NCBI GenBank assembly: GCA_023376005.1
Contig: CM042160.1
Span: forward strand, 83,959,729 to 84,023,728
From: Doryteuthis pealeii
Lineage: Eukaryota > Mollusca > Cephalopoda > Myopsida > Loliginidae
DNA: 64,000 nucleotides
Reading direction: 5' to 3'
This document shows positions 11,150 to 23,285 of the stretch, piece by piece; position 1 is the stretch's first letter, and each line of letters begins with the position of its first letter. The position numbers were made by a program, and so were the translations under genes. The notes beneath the pieces were generated by a model. That model was not told where the DNA came from, ran no database searches, and was given only the letters and a program-made list of their open reading frames with translations.

Positions 11150-12235
11150 AAAAAGATTCAATTTAACAATGAAATTTTCTTGTCGCATTTGTATTCCATT
11201 TCCATAAACGCGGGAATCTGACAGATGGTTTTGTTTTCTTTTTGTTTTTGTTTTTATATTGATAATAGTCAAATAACACGAATGGCAGAGGAAATTCACC
11301 GACAGGTGTATATCTAATCTTACTCCCCCAGCCAGGGAGTGCCGACGTTCACGAAAGGTACAAGGTCGTCTGCTGGTATCAAAGTCAACGGACGGAACTA
11401 AGAACCGCTAAGTCACGTTGGAAATTTCGCACAGGGGATTCCGCCTACGCGTGACACGTCAAGATCAAAGTTTTGATCTTTTTAAGCGATTGATCCTGTT
11501 AAACGATTTTGTATAAAGAGGACAAAATGTTACATACGTCGAATTAATTCTTGCATTTTTGGTCCGACTAAGCGGCTCGACCTTTTAAGCTATATTCAAT
11601 GTCTAATATTGTAACTTGAGTATCAGAGTTCAATACTGGCCCTCGTCGACTCAGTGCAAACAGGTTCGTTCGGGGATTTGAACTCAGGTCACCAAATCCA
11701 TTTACTACGACGTCAAACGTTAAGCACACCACGCCTCTTCTTAATCATATTAACAGAAAGGGTTGAATTGCTTTTCTCTATCACATAATTTATATATGCG
11801 AAAGAAAAAAGAAAGAAAGAAAGAAAGAAAGAAGAATATTGAGGATCGCATCAAAGTAAATCATTTTTGAGTCAATACGATTTTTACGTTTTCCCCACCC
11901 ACAACTTTTTCCCCTCCCACACACGAATCAACTCCAAATCGCCGAAATCGATCATATCTGTCAAACACACTTCACGTTAATTATGTTGTCAATCGTTAAA
12001 TTGCAAAATTAGAAGAGGAAATATGAAGAGACACTAATTGTTGGCTAATTAGTGAAACTGTGTTTTTTAGTGCATGGGATTTTCTGAACTGGTCATCTTT
12101 ATTTATAACGTAGATTAAGTGGAGTACCCGTACTAACGTTCTGGACTGCGACATTGTAGTAACCAATTCAAACACCAGTCACGCTATTATATTAAGTTTC
12201 AGACTAATACGCTTGGGAAGAGAATATTCCAACTG
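11150..12235. other. Mostly unassigned DNA
   Basis: Contains one SINE B head (11640-11745) and an AAAG tract (11801-11833). The rest shows no coding sequence or clear repeat. Confidence 0.5.
11640..11745 (-). mobile_element. tRNA-derived SINE fragment
   Basis: The minus strand has GGCGTGGTGTGCTTAACG and GGTGACCTGAGTTCAAATCC, like A- and B-box sequence of family B. Confidence 0.5.
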
Positions 12236-12239
12236 CACC

Positions 12240-12790
12240 TCTGCAGAGGGTAAAATCCCCCCAATAAAATACTTTTTGGCCGTGGGTGACGACCCATGAT
12301 GCTTAAGGGTAGAACCCTGGTGGCTAATTAGTCCATGACATCCAACGCTCCACTTTAGTCCTTAGTCCTCCACTTAGGCTAGATGGGTGATCGGAGAAGC
12401 CCCCTCCGATCAATCGGCTGGTCACGTCAAGTCCTAGCACCAACCTTATTGCCCTTATGGCAATCCCCAACCGTTTGTATCTTATATGTGCTAGAAGGCG
12501 GTGGTTGAGGGTCTTTGTGCCGTTAAACTCTGATTCTAGGGCTCTGAGGAATTGGAGTACCCCTTCATCACCATTACTCCTAGGTCCACTGAACCGGAGT
12601 GGTAATAACTGTTAGGGTTTCACCTATTGGTTAAATAAAACAAAATGAATTTAAAAAGACGTGTTCAAAAAATTGAGTTTAAAAACAATGAAACTGAGTA
12701 CCCATGAAGAATAAATAAAACAAAATGTCTTCGGCATGAAATAACCCAACAAGGTTGACATGCCGTAAAATCCAACAAACCAACCAGAAT
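12240..12790 (+). mobile_element. Repeat family D, full length
   Basis: CTGCAGAGGGTAAAATCCCC to CATGCCGTAAAATCCAACAA. All landmarks are present in order (GATGCTTAAGG, CCGATCAATCGGCTGGTCAC, TATGTGCTAGAAGG, TTACTCCTAGGTCC, tail hairpin). Confidence 0.8.
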
Positions 12791-13334
12791 ATTTACTTAT
12801 CATCTCGTCTTCTTCTTTTGTTCTGTTTGTCAAATATTCTTTAGGGGGATATTTCTAAATCCCTATTCTTTGAAATTTTCAATCTGTGACCAGTAATTGA
12901 AAATCGGCTTCCATTCTTGCTAACTGAAGCGAATTATTTCAAATTAGGTCCCCGAGAAGCGTGAAAATTGATATGTCGAGATAGCATCACAAATTGATTG
13001 ATGACCCCCATCCCCTAAATCAGGCCCAGTTTGATCAATCAGAAAAAGGTGACGTGGCCAAAAAGGGAATTGGTTGTCTTATATTTTTTCTGTGCCTATC
13101 GGAGTACATTGATTAGCAAGTTAGTCTCGCTGGCCAATTCTCGAGCGCAGTGAGTTTCACATTCTTCAGATACTCCATTAAAATGACCATGTGCCAGACA
13201 AACCTATGCAAGATAACTATAATAGTTAGACCTATAAAAGTATGGTGTAGTAATTTCTTAATTTTTTTAGGGTGAATGTATAAAAATGAATATTTTAAAT
13301 ATCGTATGGGTGTGTGACTTTTATATTATATATA

Positions 13335-13520
13335 TTTACTAATCACTCCGCATGAGCAGGATGTGACTCAAGATTAATTTCTGATGCGGAGTTTAACATG
13401 TTTAAATTCAGAGTATTCCTTCTCCTAGACTGGTTGCCTAACCAACGATAAAGAGCCCAGTATATGCTACTATTTACCCAGAGGTGGAGGGAGAGTAGTC
13501 GAACGCATAACCTTTCCCAA
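13335..13520 (-). mobile_element. tRNA-derived SINE, family B, 3' part
   Basis: TCCGCATGAGCAGGATGTGA to GCCCAGTATATGCTACTATT and CTTTCCCAAGTATTAGC: reverse of the family-B body and 3' end. Confidence 0.65.
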
Positions 13521-13554
13521 GTATTAGCTCTGTGTGTAATGTGCTTTTTAGATG

Positions 13555-13563
13555 ATCTCTCTC

Positions 13564-13594
<31 letters not shown>

Positions 13595-13605
13595 GTCTCT
13601 CTCTG

Positions 13606-13636
<31 letters not shown>

Positions 13637-13660
13637 GTCTCTCTCTCTCTCTCTGTGTTT
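13555..13660. repeat. (CT)n/(CTGT)n microsatellite
   Basis: Pyrimidine simple repeat with interspersed G. Confidence 0.95.
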
Positions 13661-13849
13661 GTTAGATTGCACTCGGTCTGAAGTTATTAGGCAAAATCAC
13701 ATAAACTTCAGTAATTCAAATTCTGTTAAAAAAAAAGATAAATTTTTTAAACAATCAATTTAGATATGAAAACAAAGTCTGAGTTTACATTTTAAGTAAG
13801 TGTCAATATTTCTATTGAAGTTATTTTATGTATTCTAAAAAAATAATCC

Positions 13850-14025
13850 TTGTCCCCTGAAGTAATTAGGCAACGTTGAGCCTGGTCAGTACTGAGATGG
13901 GTGACTACTTAAGCAACAGCAGGTAGTGTAAACAATCTGAGTCCTTTGTTTATCAAAATGACTTGATTCGGTATTAAATGACCCAAAAGAGGGTTGATAC
14001 ACTGTAAAACAAAACAACCAACCAA
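13850..14025 (+). mobile_element. 5S-rRNA-derived SINE with hairpin tail
   Basis: The head AAGTAATTAGGCAACGTTGA and GGTCAGTACTGAGATGGGTG matches the internal promoter region of animal 5S rRNA (AAGTTAAGCAACG; GATGGGTGAC). A ~30-bp spacer follows, then the hairpin tail CGGTATTAAATGACCC..GGGTTGATACACTG and AAACAACCAACC. This plus-strand copy shows the whole layout. Confidence 0.8.
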
Positions 14026-14083
14026 TTCCACAGAAGTTAAGCAACGATGAACCTGATCAGTACTGAGAAGAGTGAGCACTTAG
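14026..14083 (+). mobile_element. 5S-rRNA-derived SINE, left part (split by insertion)
   Basis: CAGAAGTTAAGCAACGATGA and CAGTACTGAGAAGAGTGAGC: 5S box-A-like and box-C-like sequence. Interrupted at TGAGCACTTAG (14073-14083), the target duplication of the inserted family-D element; resumes at 14773. Confidence 0.8.
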
Positions 14084-14772
14084 TTTGGTTGGATTTTATG
14101 GCATGTTAACCCATGTTGGATTATTTTATGCCGAATGCGTTTTGTTTTATTCATTCTTGATGGGGACTCATTTTCTTTTAAACTCAGTTTTTCTAAACAC
14201 ATTTTTTCTATTTAACACATAGATGGGTACCCAAGAAGTACTACCACTCCGGGTCAAAGTTTACCTGCGAGCAACGGTGATGAAGGAGTACTCCACATTC
14301 CCCAGAGCCCTAGAACTAGAACTTCACCTTCAGAGAGTTCTTCTAGCACGTATATTATAAAAAGGGGTGGGGGTTTGCCATAAAGGGGGGCCGGGGGGGC
14401 GGCACAGAGAACTGGGCAACAAACCCAGCCTTTAAGTCAAGGGGGCAGGTATTGCATAGGGGGATAGCCCCCTGGATCGACGCTGTTGATTTAACACAAC
14501 CGGTCCAGTGGCCGAAGCACACCGGACCCCCGAAGGCAAGAGGGGTTGGGACAATTATATAGGTGCTAGGGCTTGACGTGACCAGTCGATTGATCGGAGG
14601 GAGCCTCACCGACCACGCGTCTAGTCGAAGTAAGGGCCACAGTGGACTGTTGCATGTCCAGGGTTGCTCAACCATCAGGGTTCCATCCTTAAGCATCACA
14701 AGTCGCCAACCAGGCCCGAGTGTCGGTTTCATTGGAAGGTCTTACCCTCTGCAGAGGTGCAGTCGACGGGGT
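14084..14772 (-). mobile_element. Repeat family D, complete copy with 11-bp target duplication
   Basis: The 689-bp insertion is flanked by identical TGAGCACTTAG at 14073-14083 and 14773-14783, fixing both family ends. In the family's own direction it begins CCCCGTCGACTGCACCTCTG and ends GCCATAAAATCCAACCAAA. It contains a ~150-bp guest (family E, 14383-14535), so an empty element is ~535 bp. Variable target duplications and a simple-repeat tail suggest LINE-mediated retroposition. Confidence 0.85.
14383..14535. mobile_element. Repeat family E fragment nested in family D
   Basis: ACTGGGCAACAAACCCAGCC, then GGATAGCCCCCTGGATCGAC, matching 43395-43630. It interrupts the family-D phrase GCCATAAGGGCAATAGGG. 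Confidence 0.65.
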
Positions 14773-14835
14773 TGAGCACTTAGTAACAGCAGATAGTGTT
14801 ATCAACCTTGGGTCTGTATGGCAGACTAAACAAAG
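14773..14835 (+). mobile_element. 5S-rRNA-derived SINE, right part
   Basis: Resumes after the family-D insertion: TGAGCACTTAGTAACAGCAG. It corresponds to the sequence after GATGGGTGACTACTTA in the copy at 13850. Confidence 0.7.
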
Positions 14836-14989
14836 CTTGGGAATTTATAAAAATGTCTACAAACGTCATAGATAAAAAAAGAAGGGGGGGGTGGGTTAAT
14901 GGAAGATAAGTAAAAACGGAATAGAAATCTTCTTTTCCTTTTCAATTCTGTTCACTTTTACATTCACCATTTTTATTTATCAATTTTAT

Positions 14990-15884
<895 letters not shown>

Positions 15885-15887
15885 TTG

Positions 15888-15947
15888 GTTGTTATTTATT
15901 TAATTTAATGGCATATCAACGCTGGTGGGATAATTAATGCCAAATCT
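15888..15947 (-). mobile_element. Hairpin-tail module (tail-only copy)
   Basis: TTTAATGGCATATCAACGC and GGGATAATTAATGCCAAATC, inserted in the minisatellite. Confidence 0.6.
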
Positions 15948-15952
15948 TGTTT

Positions 15953-16352
15953 ATCTATACTAGTACGAAATAAAAAACACCCTCCGGGCGATGTAAAAAT
16001 AGATTTTAAAACTGCTGAGGGGTGTGAGTAAAAATTCAATGTCAGCGAGTTTGTACCCTAAGTAAGTAAAATCATCAAATTCATTAAAGGATTAAAAAAA
16101 TAAAACAATTTCAAATGTTAACTTTAAATATTATTAAAATAAAACAAACTATATATAGATATATAATTCCAGTCATGTATTTATTAAAACTTGTTTTAAA
16201 AAAACAATGAGGATGTCTAATGTTGCATGTTCAAATTTTGAGTGTATTCATTCTATGTTATGACGATTTTGGGTAATGTGACGTAAGCAGTGACGTAGTT
16301 TTTGTTACAGACAAAAACCGGAAGCGAATCTCCATTATTAATAGAGATATGA
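15953..16352 (-). mobile_element. Helentron-like element, family H2
   Basis: ACTAGTACGAAATAAAAAAC and CACCCTCCGGGCGATGTAAA at one end; CGAATCTCCATTATTAATAG at the other. Nearly identical to 42660-43052. Confidence 0.6.
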
Positions 16353-16434
16353 GTTGTAAGCGAATATATTGGATAAATATTTAGGTTTGGATTCATAACT
16401 GGTAGAAATAATTTTAACTTCATCTGTATTAATA

Positions 16435-16745
16435 AACTAATAATTGACTGTCAACAACCCCTTTCTAGCAGTCATATGATAAAAGGACTGGGTGTTTTCC
16501 ATAAGAGCAATTTGAAGAATACGGTCGGAACAATCCTATAGGTGCTAGGGCTTGACATGACCAGCCGATTGATCGTCTAGCCCAAGTAAGCACCGAGGGG
16601 AGTGTTGTATGTTACGGGGCTACTTGGTATCTGATTCACAGACCGCTCAGCCAACACGATCCTATCCTCAGGCATTACAATTCGTTACCCATAAGCGTCA
16701 GGTGGCCTATTGGGGAGGTCTTACTCCCTCTGCAGTGGTGGGCAG
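16435..16745 (-). mobile_element. Repeat family D, 5' part
   Basis: TTCTAGCAGTCATATGATAA to TCTTACTCCCTCTGCAGTGG. With H2 and the hairpin tail it splits the minisatellite. Confidence 0.65.
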
Positions 16746-17423
16746 GTAGTATATAGATTAGATTATATGTGCCTGTATGTATATATGAGTGGTTTTTAGA
16801 TTATACTTGCAGTGTGTGTGTGTATGTGTGTGTGCCTCTAACATTATATGCGCCTGTATGTATATGTGAATGTGTGCTTTTTAGATTATATGTGCTTGTC
16901 TGTTTTGTGTGTGCTCTTTTTACATTATATGTGCCTATGGATGCCTGTATGAGTGCGCCTTTGAGATTATATATGGCTCTGTGTGTACATGTGTGTGTGT
17001 GTGTGTATGTGTGTGTGTGTGTGTGTGCATTTCAGATTATATCTACCTTTGTGTATATATATGTGCGAGTATTTTAGATTATACGTGTATGTGTGTATGT
17101 ATTTTTTAGATTACATGTGCTTGTGTGTATATTTGTGTGATTACATGTGTCTGTGTCTACGCGTGCGTTTTAGATTACATATACATGTATGCATTTATGT
17201 GTGCGTTTTAGATGATATGTGCCTGTGTGTATGTATGTGTGCTTTTTAGATTACATGTGCCTGTGTGTGTATTGGTGTGTACCTTTTAGATTATATGTGC
17301 TCATGTCTATATATATATGTGTGTGTGTGTTTTAGATTATATGCACCAGTATGTGTGTGCCATTCAGAGTAAACGTTCCCCTGTATGTATGTGTGTGTGG
17401 CCTTTAGATTAAGTGTGCTTATA

Positions 17424-17460
<37 letters not shown>

Positions 17461-17560
17461 AATATATGTACCTTTGTGTGTGTGTGTGTGTGGTGTGTGC
17501 ATTTTAGAGTATACATACCTGCGTGTGCATATGAGCGTGTTTCGGTTTTTATATACATCG
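16745..17560. repeat. Degenerate TTTAGATTATATGTGCC minisatellite, right part
   Basis: Repeats of about 40-60 bp: TTTTAGATTATATGTGCCTG followed by TGTGTATGTGTGTG. It continues the array at 14990-15884. Confidence 0.85.
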
Positions 17561-17699
17561 GATATATTATCCATCATCAGGGTAATATTAAGGAGCGATA
17601 TCATGAAGCTCAAAACACTTAACTTTTTGCAGGGATGAGGCTTACCCCTCTGTAGGGGGTACAATCAGCGTATTCTAAGTCCCGATGACAAGAAGATTG

Positions 17700-17812
17700 A
17701 ATAAATAAAGGTGGGTGTGTATAGTCGGTGGGGTGGCCTATTGTCGATATTGTGCAAGACCAGGGAGATTATTTTTGCCTCTGAGGTGGAGCGCCACATT
17801 TACAGGTAGGTC
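17700..17812 (-). mobile_element. tRNA-derived SINE, family A, 3' part
   Basis: GGTGGGGTGGCCTATTGTCG, GGAGATTATTTTTGCCTCTG and GAGGTGGAGCGCCACA: reverse complement of the family-A body. Confidence 0.65.
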
Positions 17813-17834
17813 TTATTTTCGGGGAAACACGGTA
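17811..17834. repeat. Isolated transposon-like terminal motif
   Basis: CTTATTTTCGGGGAAACACG then GTA: reverse complement of the edge at 7039. Confidence 0.6.
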
Positions 17835-17879
17835 TGTTCATGTATAGGTGCGGATACGACTACTGCGTATAGATAGATA

Positions 17880-18235
17880 GATAGATAGATATGTTAAAGT
17901 TAGCTCAATCGATCGATAAATAAATCTACATTCAAAAATAATAATCAATTTTCGTGCAATCAAGCGAAAGTGAATGAGTTAATTTGTAAGAAACGAGTTG
18001 AGCGATTATCTCAAAACATTAAAAAAAACAACTCGTTGAAAAAATTTGTGAAGAGCAGAAAAAAAGACCACTTACGTGAAACTAGTGATCACGGTCACCG
18101 GTCGATACGAATGCTGTTGTATACGGAACCGGAACAACTTGTCTCTGCTCTTTTAAGCATTTGGTTATAAAAATGGAGTGGGTTATAAAAATTCGATTCA
18201 ACTTTCTATCAAGCAAGCTAATTCTCTGTCGTCTC
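17880..18235. other. No gene supported
   Basis: A (GATA)n run at 17870-17890 and a 66-codon frame at 17970-18170 without homology that I recognise or splice context. Probably non-coding. Confidence 0.4.
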
Positions 18236-18249
18236 TAACCCATCTATAT

Positions 18250-18433
18250 TTCTCTACTTCCCTCTCACCCCCTCTCTCTCTCTCTCTCTCTTCTCTCTCA
18301 GCTCTCCCTATTCCTCTTTCGCTCTCCCTGCTTCCCCTCTCTTTCTATCTATCTCTCTATCTCCTCCGTCTGTCTGTTTTCTCACCTCTCTTTCTATTCT
18401 CCCCCTCTCTCCCTCTCTCTCTCTCTCTCCCTC

Positions 18434-18512
<79 letters not shown>
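18250..18512. repeat. (CT)n tract followed by (TA)n
   Basis: Pyrimidine-rich run to 18476, then TA repeats to 18512. Confidence 0.95.
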
Positions 18513-18514
<2 letters not shown>

Positions 18515-18679
18515 AATACTGTTACAAGCACAGATTATCCAGACGCCAACACCTGGCACCACTCAAGGGACAGGTTACCAACCAATGTGGGTTTAACCAA
18601 TATTTATATCAAATTAATGTGAGCTTCATTTTAAACCCCCCAGTGCCATACACAATGGCAAAATGTTATGCATTAACAC

Positions 18680-18722
18680 CTCCGTACAACCAAGATGTGA
18701 CACAAGGTCAACTTTTTTAAAC
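18680..18722 (-). mobile_element. tRNA-derived SINE, family B, 3'-end fragment
   Basis: CTCCGTACAACCAAGATGTG and CACAAGGTCAACTTTTTTAA match the family-B 3' end. Confidence 0.5.
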
Positions 18723-19125
18723 GGTTGGTTGGTGATAGTTTACGGCATGTCAACACATGTTGGATTATTTTATGCCGAAGACGTTTTGTTTTATTCATTC
18801 GTGATGAATATTCAATTTTTTTTTAATATAAACTCAACTTTTTAAAACCAATTTCTAAACTCATTTTTCTATTTAATCCAAAAATGGGACCCGGTTTAGA
18901 GTGGACCTGGGAGTAATGGTGATAAAGAGGTACTCTACATAGACCAGAGCTCCAAGATTTGAATCTTATATGTAGTTTAACGTCATACCCAGGATACTAA
19001 GATCCACATCCACTACCTTCTAGCACATTAAAAAGACTGGGGCTTGCCATTAGAGCAATAGGGTTGGGACAATTATATAGGTGATAGGGCTTGACGTCAC
19101 CAGCCGATTGATTGGAGTTCACATT
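18715..19125 (-). mobile_element. Repeat family D, 3' two-thirds
   Basis: Tail GGTTGGTTGGTGATAGTTTA and CGGCATGTCAACACATGTTG, to GCTTGACGTCACCAGCCGAT. Confidence 0.7.
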
Positions 19126-19229
19126 CACAATATTTCGTTGCGTGAGACATCAAAGTCATTCTTTTTTTTCTTCTTTTGTTACGTTTTCATTTTTGTTTTT
19201 TGTGACGTTAATATCTCGTGTTTAATGCG

Positions 19230-19547
19230 ATATTATAAACAAAGAAAGGGAAGTAAAGGGACATACTACACAGAAAATATAACAAGAAAAAAAACAAAGA
19301 AACAAAGGGGGTAGGGGAAGATAGAAAGAGGGTGAGAGCGCGGAAGCGATAACATTAATCTGTTTCAATCGAACATAATGAAAAAAATGAAAAGAAGGAA
19401 AGAAAGAAAAAAGAGAGTGAGAGGAGAGAGTTAAATCAAGATGATTATATTTTCTACATATTGAACTATTTGGCAATAGCTCTTAAGTAAACATATCAAA
19501 CGTTGTAATAATTAAATTACCACCATACTATGGTATATCCACAGGTC
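19230..19547 (+). mobile_element. Helentron-like element, family H1, 3' part
   Basis: AAGGGACATACTACACAGAA to ACTATGGTATATCCACAGGT. Confidence 0.55.
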
Positions 19548-19549
19548 TG

Positions 19550-19985
19550 ATAATCTTTCTATATTCCCGTACTTGTGTCCCAACGATACGAGCTTGTTAG
19601 TCTCTCCTTTTTCCTTGGACGCATGAATTCTTCCCATCTCCATTGACCAAGCAATTCCATTAGTCAATACTTTTGACGCCACAAACAAAGCCAAACAGTC
19701 GCCATTTTAAATGACCTTAAAAGTCGATTAATCTAAAAATAAATCCCAGATCAATTCATTTTGAAATAGATGAAATTCTTAAATGGTATCGCTTTTTTTT
19801 CTCTCCTTTTCTTTGGGGAAATTCCTTGCCAACTGATTGCCATTTCTAACATTCCATTCATCTTGGAGAAGTTAATGAATTTTCTCTGACAAATACGCGA
19901 CCAACACAAAAAGAAAAAAAAATCTTTCGTTTCTATATTTTTTCATTTTATTTTTAGTCAATCATTATCTATACTAGGAACCTTT
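19550..19985. other. No feature recognised
   Basis: AT-rich, no supported coding sequence. Confidence 0.5.
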
Positions 19986-19986
19986 T

Positions 19987-20027
19987 GGTTTATAGCCGAA
20001 CGCTCTACCGACTGAGCTATTCTAATA
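19987..20027 (-). mobile_element. tRNA-like head of SINE family A
   Basis: On the minus strand TAGCTCAGTCGGTAGAGCGT is present; the body is missing. Not a tRNA gene, as the cloverleaf is incomplete. Confidence 0.55.
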
Positions 20028-20034
20028 TATGATT

Positions 20035-20515
20035 ATTCTTACATATACTATCAACAACAAAAAAGACCCCGGGCGGTGTAAAATTTAATTTTTGAAAGAT
20101 ATTGCCTATGTGGGTGGAAGTTGAAAATTCAATGTCAAAGGGTTTGTATCATAAGTAAGCAAAATCTTCATATTCATAAAGAAGTAAAATAAATAAAACA
20201 GTCTGAAATGGAAACTTAGTCCTGTCCCCCTCAAATAATATGTTGCACGCATCGATCAATTCTTAATCAATCAATTATTTTGAATATTTTCCACATGAAT
20301 TTTCCACAAAATCTTAGGTATTCATTTTATTTGTAAACTGTTTAGATAAATTCTTGATACTGAAAAAAAAAAAGGACGAAAAAAACATTTTTAAAATTGC
20401 TTACACAAATTTTGAATGTATATAACACAAGAATATTGTGACGTAAGCTGTGACGTAAGCTGTGACGTAGTTTTTGTTACAGACAGAAATACACACAATA
20501 TCCATTATCACTAGA
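20035..20515 (-). mobile_element. Helentron-like element, family H2 (diverged)
   Basis: ACCCCGGGCGGTGTAAAATT at one end and GTGACGTAGTTTTTGTTACA at the other; joined directly to an H1 copy. Confidence 0.5.
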
Positions 20516-20519
20516 TAGA

Positions 20520-20870
20520 AGAAGATATCAATACTCGCGCTCCTTAATTGTCCGACCGTTATCATCTCGCAACAACCTTCTGTTTAAAAATGAGACCGTC
20601 CAAATCGTCCAAGATGAAATTCAAAAAAATGTAAATCCTGATTATCTGGTGTTGCTTGTCCGCCGAATTTGTATTTCTTATGAGTGTCGTCACCTCAACT
20701 AAATAATGAACTATTCCGTTTTTATTATAAAGGCAGAAAGAGAAGAACAAGGACATACTACACAGAAAAATATAACAAGAAAGAAAGAAAGAAAAGAGAG
20801 AAAGAAAGAATGTGAAAGTTAGAGAGAGCGAATGAGCACGCGGAATCAATAATGCTAATCTTTCTAATTT
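20520..20870 (+). mobile_element. Helentron-like element, family H1, 5' part
   Basis: GATATCAATACTCGCGCTCC to GCGGAATCAATAATGCTAAT. Confidence 0.55.
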
Positions 20871-21240
20871 TTCGGACTGTTGTACTCATTTTTATTTCTT
20901 ATATACACAGTATTTCAGCCAATGCGCTCCCTGGCTCTATTCAGGTGTTTCTCGTCGAACTCTGAAACTTTCTCATCGAACTTAGGTGCGTTCATGTCAT
21001 AATCGGTCTTGATTAGCGGAATGAGAACAATCTACCCCGATGGATTGAATAAAGGGTTCGGTTCGAAGTTCCGTGAAGGCTCCCGATTACGACATGAAGA
21101 CTCTTGAGTTCGACAAGAACATTCCCGAGTTCGATAAGAAACACATGAAGAAGGCTGGAGGTTAAATCGATCGAAATGTTGCGTATATATCTATAAAGAT
21201 GAGAACAACAGTCCGAAAAATCCAAATAATACAAAAGAAC
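20870..21240. mobile_element. Foldback family with CGGACTRTTGTCCTCAT ends
   Basis: Ends TTTTTCGGACTGTTGTACTC and GATGAGAACAACAGTCCGAA are inverse. The interior has repeated TTCCCGAGTTCGA / AGTTCGACAAGAA phrases. Related copies: 45379, 45690, 53310, 55278. Confidence 0.6.
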
Positions 21241-21655
21241 TCTTTCCCTAAAAACCATCTCATAAAATGCCATGAAAATGATAAAACTGCGAAAAGAAAA
21301 AGAATTAAACAATTAGATTTTTTAGAAGAATTTTTTTATTGTTCTTGTAGCGAAGAGAAAGTTAATGTTAACCCTCTCATGTCAAACGAATCTGTCAACT
21401 AGTGTGCCTTATTGAGATTGGCAAAAGGCAAAGGGAACTGAGCATTTAATCGTTGTTGCCCCCTTAGGGTGTAGCCTCACCAACCCACACTCTTCACTCC
21501 CCCCCCCCACATACGAAATGAAAATTCATGGTGGAAAAAACGGCTCATTAATCCTGATCAAATGAGGATCATTCTAAGAATGTCTCCCTCGTGATGAAAT
21601 ACTAGACGATCCATGTAAACGCTGGGTTACTTAATAATAGAAATCCATGATGATA
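21240..21655. other. No feature recognised
   Basis: No supported gene or clear repeat. Confidence 0.5.
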
Positions 21656-21657
21656 CT

Positions 21658-21845
21658 GTTGGGATTATCTTCCCTTTGACTGGAAGAGTTATCTTCCCGC
21701 TGGGTTGCCGCTTGTTCTCACCAGGGGCTCTAGTATTTAAGCGGCTGATTCAAAACCCGCGCTTAAATACCAGAGGTCTCCTGGTGGTCGGTTCGGAGAC
21801 CCAGCGGGAAGATAACTCTTCCAGTCAAAGGGGAGATAATCCCAA
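21658..21845. mobile_element. 188-bp foldback (MITE-like) element
   Basis: Arms of about 48 bp: GTTGGGATTATCTTCCCTTT at the left and AAAGGGGAGATAATCCCAAC at the right. The centre also pairs (TCTAGTATTTAAGC with GCTTAAATACCAGA), so the whole element can form one hairpin. Confidence 0.85.
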
Positions 21846-22034
21846 CTATACTAATGCTTCTATTACGGAGGGAAATAAGGATTTCAATTTGTATTTCAAA
21901 GTTGTCTTCGTTATATCAATTTTTTTGGAAAATTAAGAAATAATCACAAATAAAAGTTTATTCAGCTAAATACTTATATTTAGCCTGTTTACTTTACTAT
22001 GTTTTCTTTGATTCCAAATATTGGTTTATCCAAG

Positions 22035-22592
22035 GTTGGGGTCAAAGTTTAGGTACTGGACATGCATGCCGAAAAGGCGATTAAAAAAAATTAAGATATT
22101 ATAAAAAAAATATCTGGTACCTCTAAAGGAGGCAGCTTCATTCCTGAAATGAGGTAACCAAGCGAGCTCATGGTATTATTAGTATTTTTGTAATTTAACC
22201 ATTGTAGTTCTTTTTGGCAATAATAAAATAAATAAAATTATTCTAATCAATTATTATTCTGAAAACCCCATTAAAATCTATTTGATTTCCACATGCCACA
22301 GTTGAACGAACTGTCTATCTTTATTAAATTATAAAATGACTTGATTAGTTAAAAGTTAAAGTTAATAGAAACAATGACATGTTGACATGCATTTAAAGAA
22401 AATCAAATAGTTTATTATAAATTATTTTAATTATTATCGAGATATGTGAATAAATTATTTATATTATATCTACTTATAGATAATAAATGCGAAGCTTAAA
22501 TATTAGGTACCAGGTAATTTTCACAATATTTTCATTAAGGGAACCATTCTTTTCAAGTATACATGTTCGGTACCTAAACTTTTACCATGTCT
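22035..22592. mobile_element. Element with ~30-bp inverted ends
   Basis: AAAGTTTAGGTACTGGACAT at the left against ATGTTCGGTACCTAAACTTT at the right; AT-rich interior without an ORF. Confidence 0.5.
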
Positions 22593-22896
22593 GGTTTATC
22601 TCATCCCAGAAGAGGCGTCATATTCGGAAAATCGTGTTTTAGGTTAAACTGGAATAAGATCCTATGAAGTTACAAGACTCTTTGAACGGGATTGGTTGAC
22701 TAAGCCATATTATCTAAATATCAAGTCTTCAAGATGAAATACATTTTGGGTTTGTGGTTGAGAATAGAGGAAAGAAATGTGGACAAAAACAGCTCAAAAC
22801 AAGCAGTAAATTTAGTGGAATATTTCGTCCCACATTGAGTGAGACATCTTCAGTCTTTATTGAACATTGGTACAACATACAATTGTTTTTATAGTG

Positions 22897-22990
22897 AAGA
22901 AGGTGAGGGGTGAGGCACTGCTGGGTAAGGGTTTTGTAGGGTCAGTGGATTACCCAGCAGTGACTCACTCCTCACTCATTCACCTTTTTC
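22897..22990. repeat. Short inverted repeat nested in the foldback element
   Basis: GGCACTGCTGGGTAA pairs with TTACCCAGCAGTGACTC. Confidence 0.75.
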
Positions 22991-23079
22991 AGGTGCATTT
23001 TTCAGAGAGAGAGAGAGAGAGAGAGAAGCTTATTGTAGATATTTACCACGTAACCCACGTGTACAGGTTAGGCACAAGG

Positions 23080-23285
23080 CTCTACTAATGTGGGACCACT
23101 CACAAACCGAAGCTCATGGGTGGTGGGTGCAAAAAAATGCGTTGATCCCGCTGACATTCTCCCTCAAGGGGGCGTCTCAGGCACTGGGCAATGAAACCAC
23201 CCAGCCCCAATAAGTCAAGGGGACATGTGTTGCCTGGGGGGATGGCCCCCTGAGATCAACGATGTGAGTTTGTAATGTCCACCGG
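23080..23285 (+). mobile_element. Repeat family E
   Basis: AACCGAAGCTCATGGGTGG, CAGGCACTGGGCAATGAAAC and GTTGCCTGGGGGGATGGCC. Same family at 32260, 43370 and 14383. Confidence 0.7.

Noticed and set aside
17970..18170. 66-codon Lys-rich frame
   Set aside because: No recognisable domain, no splice or promoter context, length expected by chance in AT-rich DNA.
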